Assembly (NCBI GenBank): GCA_033763555.1
Contig: JANRKK010000021.1
Coordinates: 1 to 64,000 of the forward strand
Direction of reading: 5' to 3'
From: JALYJG01 sp033763555
GTDB taxonomy: Bacteria; Pseudomonadota; Alphaproteobacteria; UBA9219
DNA: 64,000 nucleotides
Part shown: piece after piece, positions 58,889 through 64,000 of the stretch
Numbering within the stretch: position 1 is the first letter of the stretch
Layout of the letters: each line of letters opens with the position of its first letter
Translations under genes and position numbers: made by a program
The notes under the pieces: generated by a model
Databases searched by the model: none
What the model was told of the DNA's origin: nothing
The model's input: the letters and a program-made list of their open reading frames with translations, nothing else

Positions 58889-59269
58889 CTATCCGAATAT
58901 ACCCGTTAGCCATCCCCAATCGAGATTGGCGGGATGTTCGATATAATCCTGCGGGTTGTCGACAACATGTTTCAGGTAACTGTATTTAAAGGGCCATGCG
59001 TCTTCCGGCGTTGCATGTGTCTTCTTGATAATTTTGATTTTCATATCTTCGGTCAGTTGCAGGGTATAAATCAGCTTTGGCCTGTCGTCATAGACGGCGC
59101 ATTGCAGGATATTGTCCGGCCCCAAATTCTTCCACCGGGCTTTCCAGATTTCCATATAGGGAAATTTGTCCTTATTCTTTTCTATCGCTTGGTTGCATAT
59201 GTCCAGATAGCGCTCGAAAACGCGCTCATATTCTTCAACGGTTGCGATATCCTTTGCGGCAAGATTCAC
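58889..59269 (-). CDS. Unknown protein, 126 aa
   Basis: GTG start with a strong RBS (AAGGAGGACTGCC). Sequence MNLAAKDIATVEEYERVFER is helical, then a region rich in Trp/Lys (YMEIWKARWKNLGPDNILQC) and beta strands (DDRPKLIYTLQLTEDMKIKI). No signal peptide or known motif. A degenerate FNR-like site (TTGACTTATGTAAA at 59323-59336) lies upstream. 2-nt gap to the convergent Crp/Fnr gene. Confidence 0.75.
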   Translation of the reverse strand: MNLAAKDIATVEEYERVFERYLDICNQAIEKNKDKFPYMEIWKARWKNLGPDNILQCAVYDDRPKLIYTLQLTEDMKIKIIKKTHATPEDAWPFKYSYLKHVVDNPQDYIEHPANLDWGWLTGIFG

Positions 59270-59503
59270 GGCAGTCCTCCTTGTATTCCCTTATTAAGGA
59301 CACAGTTTGGACGCCGTCAGTTTGACTTATGTAAAATCTATCCAAAAATGTTCAAACACCCGCCCGTAAAGAAATGGCAAAGATAAAAAACCATGGAGAA
59401 GTTTATGGCAAACGTGGCCCAACCACTTAATCAGGCCAGAATCTAAATTATTGCACTGTAATAATTTCCGGTGCCGGTCAAAAATCTAAGTCTTTGAGAA
59501 AAC

Positions 59504-59579
59504 TGGTGCTGCCGAGAGGAATCGAACCTCCGACCCCGTCCTTACCAAGGACGTGCTCTACCCCTGAGCTACGGCAGCC
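59504..59579 (-). tRNA. tRNA-Thr (anticodon GGT)
   Basis: Full cloverleaf: acceptor GCTGCCG/CGGCAGC, D-arm GCTC..GAGC, anticodon stem CGTCC/GGACG with loop TTGGTAA (anticodon GGT), T-arm GGAGG/CCTCT with a G-T pair and TTCGATT loop, discriminator A, encoded CCA. The 3' 45 nt are duplicated at 51766-51810. 59340-59503 has no gene I can support. Confidence 0.97.
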
Positions 59580-59663
59580 CGTCTTCGTCCTGCGGACTTC
59601 GCCGGGACTCTTGCCATAGGCCGCCTTCGGGTGCAAGGTTTACAGGACCATTTTGGGCGCGCC

Positions 59664-60122
59664 ATGCACAGGAAAACCAACATTTTAAGGATAAAAGGCT
59701 GGATCCCGGCCTGCGCCGGGATGACTCTAATATTTATGATTTCTCAGGGCGTTCATGCCGCCGAGAGCGCCGAGCCCGTCGACCCCGCCCTCTGTCGTGG
59801 CCTGGTCAAGCATGTGCCGGATGCCGATGTCGCCTATCAGCCCGGCGTGGATGTAAACGGTAAACCCGTCGCGCCTGCGGACCTGCCAGGCTCGAACACA
59901 ATACAGCTGCCGACGACTCTCACAATTCCTCTGACGGTTTCGCTCGCCAAGGTTTTGAACCTGAACACCAGCCAATACCCTTACAATCAGCTTGGCCCGG
60001 GAACCGAAGTGCAATTGGGTGAGCTGACCGTCACGGGTGACAAGGTCATGTATAATGGCCAGCCCTTGAGCGCCGCGCAGCAAGACAATCTGGCCGTGCT
60101 GTGCATGAAGAAGGATAAATAA
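59664..60122 (+). CDS. Exported unknown protein whose N-terminus is encoded by a repeat element
   Basis: About 152 residues. The mature part (AAESAEPVDPALCRGLVKHV ... LTIPLTVSLAKVLNLNTSQY) looks periplasmic. The N-terminal peptide contains GWIPACAGMT, the usual translation of the GTCATCC-type palindromic repeat, here fused to LIFMISQGVHA as a signal-like segment. Start uncertain: ATG 59664 (no clear RBS) or ATG 59721 within the repeat. Precedes csaA by 3 nt. Confidence 0.65.
   Translation: MHRKTNILRIKGWIPACAGMTLIFMISQGVHAAESAEPVDPALCRGLVKHVPDADVAYQPGVDVNGKPVAPADLPGSNTIQLPTTLTIPLTVSLAKVLNLNTSQYPYNQLGPGTEVQLGELTVTGDKVMYNGQPLSAAQQDNLAVLCMKKDK
59699..59724. repeat. Short palindromic repeat (GGATCCCGGC...GCCGGGATGAC)
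   Basis: CTGGATCCCGGC-CTGC-GCCGGGATGAC: perfect 8-bp hairpin ATCCCGGC/GCCGGGAT. It shares the GTCATYCC and GGRATCCAG ends with the element at 13048-13150. It lies inside the 5' coding region of the following gene. Confidence 0.75.
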
Positions 60123-60125
60123 TTC

Positions 60126-60464
60126 ATGCAAACCATTCCTTACGAACAATTTGAATCAGTCGAATTGCGCGTCGGCACCGTGGTGCGCGCCGAAGCCTTT
60201 CCCGAAGCACGCAAGCCCGCGCTGAAACTCTGGGTCGATTTCGGGCCGGAGATTGGCGTGAAACAAAGTTCGGCCCAGATCACGGTGCATTACACGTCTG
60301 AATCCCTGATCGGACGGCAAGTGGTCGGATGTCTCAATCTCGGCAGCCGGAAGATCGGCAGCTTTACCTCGGAGTTCCTGTGCACAGGCTTTCCGGATGC
60401 CGATGGTGCAGTTGTTCTGGTTCACCCCGATAAACCTGTGCCCAACGGCGGAAAGCTGTTTTAG
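60126..60464 (+). CDS. csaA: tRNA-binding-domain chaperone CsaA
   Basis: 112 residues, a single EMAP/OB-fold tRNA-binding domain: YEQFESVELRVGTVVRAEAF, KLWVDFGPEIGVKQSSAQIT, GRQVVGCLNLGSRKIGSFTS, SEFLCTGFPDADGAVVLV. CsaA proteins are secretion-related chaperones. It precedes proS by 49 nt. Confidence 0.93.
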   Translation: MQTIPYEQFESVELRVGTVVRAEAFPEARKPALKLWVDFGPEIGVKQSSAQITVHYTSESLIGRQVVGCLNLGSRKIGSFTSEFLCTGFPDADGAVVLVHPDKPVPNGGKLF

Positions 60465-60513
60465 CCCTCTGTCCGTTGTTGGCAGGGGGCAGGGGCTTTG
60501 TTATGGTCGGCGC

Positions 60514-62046
60514 ATGAACAAACCCGCGCCCAAAAATCAGGCCCCCAAAACCGCCATCAGCCCGACCCGCGCTGAAGATTATGCGCAATGGTACCAACAA
60601 GTCGTGCGCGAAGCCGACATGGCGGAAATGTCCGGCGTGCGTGGCTGCATGGTCATCAAGCCCTGGGGCTATGGCGCCTGGGAACTGATGCAGCGCGATC
60701 TCGACCGCCGCTTCAAGGAAACCGGGCACGAGAATTGCTATTTCCCCGTCTTTATTCCGCTGAGCTATTTCCAGAAAGAAGCCGAGCATGTCGAAGGCTT
60801 CGCCAAGGAAATGGCCGTCGTCACCCATCACCGCCTCAGCATGAAAGACGGCAAGCTTGTGCCGGATGCCGAGCTGGAAGAGCCGCTGGTGGTGCGCCCG
60901 ACATCGGAAACGGTGATCGGCGAGGCGATGAAGAAATGGATTGAATCCTACCGCGATCTTCCCGTGCTGATTAACCAGTGGGCGAATGTCGTGCGCTGGG
61001 AAATGCGTCCGCGCATCTTGTTGCGCACGGCGGAATTTCTCTGGCAGGAAGGCCACACGGCGCATGAGACTGAGAAAGAGGCGATGGATGAAACGCGGCA
61101 GATGCTGGAAGTCTATCGCCAGTTTTCCGAAGAAATTTTGGCCGTTCCAGTGATCGCCGGGGAAAAGCCCGCGCATGAACGTTTCCCGGGTGCGGTGAAC
61201 AGCTACAGCATCGAGGCGATGATGCAGGATGGCCGCGCACTGCAGGCGGGAACCTCACATTATCTTGGCCAGAATTTCTCCAAATCCATCGGCATTAAAT
61301 TCCAGAGCCGTGAAGGGGCCGAGGCGTTTGTGCATACAACCTCATGGGGTGTTTCGACGCGCCTGCTCGGTGCTTTGGTCATGACGCATGCGGATGATGA
61401 CGGTATGAAAATGCCACCGCGCATAGCGCCGTGGCAGATTGTCATAGCGCCGATGTTCCGCGAAGACAGCGACCGCAACCAGATCCTTGCTTATTGCGAA
61501 GCGCTGAAAAATGATTTGCAGAAACAATCTTATGGTGGCCAGCCTTTGCGCGTGAAACTTGATGCGCGCGATATCACCGGAGCGGACAAAAAATGGGGCT
61601 GGATCAAGAAGGGCGCACCGCTGCTGCTGGAAATCGGGCCGCGCGATGTCGAGGGCGGCAAGGTCTGCGTGTTGCGTCGTGACCAGCCGGGCAAGAAATT
61701 TCCGACGCGTGAGGAATTTGTGGCATCCGCCGTCGCTGAACTGGAAGCCATTCAGAAAGGCATGTTTGATGCCGCGCTGGCGTTTCAGAAGCACCGTACG
61801 GCCGTTAATATCCATGACCGTGCGGCTTTTGAGGCTTATTTCAAGAAATCCGGCGACAATAATTTTGTCGGCGAGCAGGGCTTCGTCCGCGCCAAATGGT
61901 CGGGCGATCCGGCTTCACTGAAAATCCTGGATGAGCTGGGCGTCACCGTCCGCTGTATTCCTTTCGATCAGGATGGCACAGAAGGCCCCTGTGTTCTGAC
62001 GGGCGCGAAGACCAAACAAACAGCAATTTTCGCGGCGGCTTACTGA
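60514..62046 (+). CDS. proS: Prolyl-tRNA synthetase, archaeal/eukaryal type
   Basis: 510 residues from MNKPAPKNQAPKTAISPT. Class II motifs: PTSETVIGEAMKKWIES, INQWANVVRWEMRPRILLRT, EFLWQEGHTAHETEKEAMDE, and SHYLGQNFSKSIGIKF. The absence of the long bacterial editing insertion, and the HTAHETEKEA segment, place it in the archaeal/eukaryal-like ProRS group, found in a minority of bacteria. The frame is open upstream inside csaA; the ATG is the family start. Stop overlaps lolC by 1 nt. Confidence 0.94.
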   Translation: MNKPAPKNQAPKTAISPTRAEDYAQWYQQVVREADMAEMSGVRGCMVIKPWGYGAWELMQRDLDRRFKETGHENCYFPVFIPLSYFQKEAEHVEGFAKEMAVVTHHRLSMKDGKLVPDAELEEPLVVRPTSETVIGEAMKKWIESYRDLPVLINQWANVVRWEMRPRILLRTAEFLWQEGHTAHETEKEAMDETRQMLEVYRQFSEEILAVPVIAGEKPAHERFPGAVNSYSIEAMMQDGRALQAGTSHYLGQNFSKSIGIKFQSREGAEAFVHTTSWGVSTRLLGALVMTHADDDGMKMPPRIAPWQIVIAPMFREDSDRNQILAYCEALKNDLQKQSYGGQPLRVKLDARDITGADKKWGWIKKGAPLLLEIGPRDVEGGKVCVLRRDQPGKKFPTREEFVASAVAELEAIQKGMFDAALAFQKHRTAVNIHDRAAFEAYFKKSGDNNFVGEQGFVRAKWSGDPASLKILDELGVTVRCIPFDQDGTEGPCVLTGAKTKQTAIFAAAY

Positions 62047-63293
62047 TGATCTTTTCCCCTTTCGAGCGCATGGTTTCAATGCGGTATCTGCGGGCGCGGC
62101 GGCAGGAGGGCTTTATCTCCGTCATCGGCTGGTTTTCGCTGATCGGCATTGCGCTGGGTGTTGCGACCCTCATCGTCGTTATGTCGGTGATGAACGGTTT
62201 CCGACAGGAATTGTTCCAGCGCGTGCTGGGCCTCAACGGCCATCTGAACATCTATGCCATGCAGGGCCAGCTTTATGATTACCAGCCGATGATGGAACGC
62301 ATCCGGCAGGTGGCGGGCGTCACCGATATTTCGCCAACGGTTGAGGCGCAGGCCTTGGTGACGAAGGATGGCATGGCGTCTGGCGTCTATGTGCGCGGCG
62401 TATTACCGGAATCCATCCGCAACCGTCCGACCATCGCCAAACATATCATCGCCGGGTCGCTGGACGATCTCAGCGAAAACAATATCGCCATCGGCATTCG
62501 CATGTCGCAAAGGCTGGATGTCGGATTGGGTGACAATCTGACGCTGATTTCCCCTGTCAGCCAGACGACCGTGTTCGGTTCCGCCCCGCGCCTGCGCGGT
62601 TACAGGATTGCGGCGATTTTTGATGTCGGCATGTTTGAATATGACAATAATTTCGTCTTTATGCCTCTGCCTGCGGCGCAGGTGTTTTTCCGTACGGGCC
62701 CGGGGGTTTCAGCGCTGGAAATCTTCGTCAACGACCCGCAAAGCCTCGGCCGGGTGCGCGGCGATATTGTCGCTGCCATCGATGCGCCGGGCTTCCGCAT
62801 GCTGGATTGGAAGCAGAATAATTCCAGCTTCGTCACCGCGCTGGAGGTCGAGCGCAACGTCATGTTCCTGATTTTGACGATGATCATCCTGGTCGCTGCA
62901 TTCAACATTATCTCCAGCCTCATCATGCTGGTGAAGGATAAGGGACGCGACATTGCCATCCTGCGCACCATGGGCGCGACGCGCGGCATGATCATGCGGA
63001 TTTTCTTTTTGAACGGCGCAAGTATCGGCATCGTCGGTACGCTGGCCGGGTTGCTGCTGGGCCTGTTCATCGCCGGGCATATCGAAGGCCTGCGCAAGAT
63101 CGTGCAGGCCATCACGCAGACCGACCCGTTTTCGCCGGAGGTTTATTTCCTGACGCGCATGCCGTCGGTGGTCGATCCCGGCGAAGTGGTGCAAGTTGTT
63201 CTGATGGCGCTCGGCCTTTCCTTCCTTGCCACCATCTACCCGTCCTGGCGCGCAGCGAAGCTCGATCCGGTTGAGGCACTGCGCTATGAGTGA
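62046..63293 (+). CDS. lolC: Lipoprotein-releasing ABC transporter permease LolC/E
   Basis: 415 residues with one N-terminal and three C-terminal membrane helices: FERMVSMRYLRARRQEGFIS, VIGWFSLIGIALGVATLIVV, the periplasmic domain (LNGHLNIYAMQGQL, VYVRGVLPESIRN) and VKDKGRDIAILRTMGATRGM near the coupling helix. It extracts lipoproteins from the inner membrane for LolA. As in alphaproteobacteria one LolC/E-type subunit is seen; it overlaps lolD by 8 nt. Confidence 0.94.
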   Translation: MIFSPFERMVSMRYLRARRQEGFISVIGWFSLIGIALGVATLIVVMSVMNGFRQELFQRVLGLNGHLNIYAMQGQLYDYQPMMERIRQVAGVTDISPTVEAQALVTKDGMASGVYVRGVLPESIRNRPTIAKHIIAGSLDDLSENNIAIGIRMSQRLDVGLGDNLTLISPVSQTTVFGSAPRLRGYRIAAIFDVGMFEYDNNFVFMPLPAAQVFFRTGPGVSALEIFVNDPQSLGRVRGDIVAAIDAPGFRMLDWKQNNSSFVTALEVERNVMFLILTMIILVAAFNIISSLIMLVKDKGRDIAILRTMGATRGMIMRIFFLNGASIGIVGTLAGLLLGLFIAGHIEGLRKIVQAITQTDPFSPEVYFLTRMPSVVDPGEVVQVVLMALGLSFLATIYPSWRAAKLDPVEALRYE

Positions 63294-63966
63294 TGTGGTG
63301 CTTGAGCTGCGCGATGTGAAGCGCACTTTCGTGCAGGCTGCCGCGCCGCTGGAAATCCTGCGCGGCTGTTCGCTGAAGCTCCGTGCAGGCGAGCAGGTGG
63401 CGCTGATCGGCCCCTCCGGTTCCGGCAAATCAACGCTTCTGCATGCGGCCGGACTACTGGAACGTCCTGACAGCGGAACGATCATGGTGGGCACACAGGA
63501 AGCCAGCCGTCTCGATGATGCTGGACGCACCGAACTGCGACGCAAGAGCATCGGCTTTGTTTATCAGTTTCATCATCTGCTGCCGGAATTTTCGGCGCTG
63601 GAAAATATCATGCTGCCGCAAATGATTGCGGGCGTGCCACGCGAGGCCGCACAGAGCCGCAGTGCCCAACTTCTTGAGTTGGTCGGCCTGACACAGCGCG
63701 CCGATCACCGACCTGCGCGTCTTTCGGGCGGGGAGCAGCAGCGTGTGGCGCTGGCGCGCGCCTTGGCCAATGCGCCGAAAATCCTGATCGCGGATGAGCC
63801 CACCGGGAATCTTGACCCACATACGGCCGCACATGTGTTCGGCGTTTTGCAAAATCTGGTGCAAACGCAGAATCTTGCGCTTTTGATGGCGACACATAAC
63901 CACGACCTTGCGCGCGGCATGCAGCGTGTTGTGGAAATCAGGGATGGGATTGTCGAGGCGGCTTAG
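63286..63966 (+). CDS. lolD: Lipoprotein-releasing ATP-binding protein LolD
   Basis: 226 residues, ABC ATPase: GPSGSGKSTLLHAAGLLERP, Q-loop FVYQFHHLLPEFSALENIML, signature LSGGEQQRVALARALANAP, Walker B ILIADEPTGNLD and H-loop ATHNHDLA. Works with LolC/E. The ATG at 63286 lies within the end of lolC. 63967-64000 shows nothing. Confidence 0.95.
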   Translation: MSDVVLELRDVKRTFVQAAAPLEILRGCSLKLRAGEQVALIGPSGSGKSTLLHAAGLLERPDSGTIMVGTQEASRLDDAGRTELRRKSIGFVYQFHHLLPEFSALENIMLPQMIAGVPREAAQSRSAQLLELVGLTQRADHRPARLSGGEQQRVALARALANAPKILIADEPTGNLDPHTAAHVFGVLQNLVQTQNLALLMATHNHDLARGMQRVVEIRDGIVEAA

Positions 63967-64000
63967 CCGTTTCCTCTAAAGTCAGCCGTTAGTGGGTTGG

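Larger units (their letters stand above)
51766..59548. mobile_element. tRNA-Thr-integrated genomic island (7.7 kb), integrase missing
   Basis: Bounded by direct 45-bp repeats at 51766-51810 and within tRNA-Thr at 59504-59548. Content differs from both flanks: mostly short unknown, envelope or stress proteins, a response regulator, a Crp/Fnr regulator, and a repeated promoter block. I find no integrase, excisionase, transposase or conjugation gene, so it is non-autonomous or decayed. Lower GC is judged by eye. Confidence 0.75.

Noticed and set aside
59323..59336. A fourth FNR-type site (TTGACTTATGTAAA)
   Set aside because: The right half-site is GTAAA instead of ATCAA, and neither TATGGY nor ATTAGT follows at the right spacing.
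1..64000. CRISPR arrays, rRNA operons, insertion sequences or prophage genes
   Set aside because: I saw no regularly spaced repeats, rRNA sequence, transposase or phage structural motifs in the window.

Overview
The window is a chromosomal segment of an alphaproteobacterium. Evidence for this is a CckA hybrid kinase with a perfect CtrA-type box (TTAA-N7-TTAA) upstream, a second such box upstream of a Tad/Flp pilus operon, ccmABC haem-export genes, a hemC-hemD-mitofilin-hemY block, a DUF2336 protein, PRX5-type peroxiredoxin and lolCD. I cannot name the genus. An isolated Dot/Icm-type coupling protein and an archaeal/eukaryal-type prolyl-tRNA synthetase are unusual for the class.

Layout. 1-3.1 kb: an XRE regulator diverging from tsaD-gpsA. 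3.0-8.5 kb (minus strand): a surface-polysaccharide cluster (O-antigen ligase, GT25 and GT4 transferases) headed by a DotL-like ATPase. 8.8-14.4 kb: cckA, an unknown gene, kdsD, a palindromic repeat and pgk. 14.4-23.2 kb: ccmABC, exonuclease III, a UDP-sugar epimerase, tldD, a YciI protein and several unknown genes. 23.2-31.0 kb (minus): pilin flp, a terminator, then cpaA-cpaB-cpaC-cpaD-cpaE-cpaF-tadB; tadC and the minor pilins are not here. 31-34.2 kb: two divergent methyltransferase-like genes, a BAX-inhibitor-like protein and a cold-shock protein. 34.3-39.6 kb (minus): hemC, an unknown membrane protein, hemD, mitofilin-like, hemY-like and a HAD phosphatase. 39.9-44.4 kb: DUF2336 gene, a tightly overlapping three-gene operon led by a paralogue of the first XRE regulator, and a small two-gene unit. 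44.4-48.7 kb (minus): a GT9 transferase, mreC, mreD and mrdA (PBP2); mrdA has an in-frame TAA that cuts off 66 codons of otherwise intact reading frame. 48.7-51.7 kb: thrB-rnhA, a beta-carbonic anhydrase-like protein and a peroxiredoxin.

51.8-59.5 kb is the most interesting part. A 45-bp exact copy of the 3' part of tRNA-Thr(GGT) (anticodon loop to CCA) lies at 51766-51810, and the intact tRNA is at 59504-59579, in the same orientation. The 7.7 kb between them looks AT-richer than its surroundings and carries small envelope and stress proteins (glycine zipper, OmpA-like and fasciclin proteins, DUF3309, CBS, BON, CsbD), a response regulator and a Crp/Fnr regulator, but no recognisable integrase. 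Three intergenic regions inside it share one promoter block: an FNR-type palindrome TTGAC-N4-ATCAA, exactly 15 nt, TATGGY, 19-21 nt, ATTAGTKGT. Each is placed to drive a minus-strand unit. The Crp/Fnr gene itself is frameshifted at a run of eight T. I read this as a tRNA-integrated, self-contained oxygen/redox or stress regulon.

59.6-64 kb: a secreted protein whose N-terminus is encoded by a dispersed palindromic repeat, csaA, proS, and lolC/E-lolD in overlapping order.
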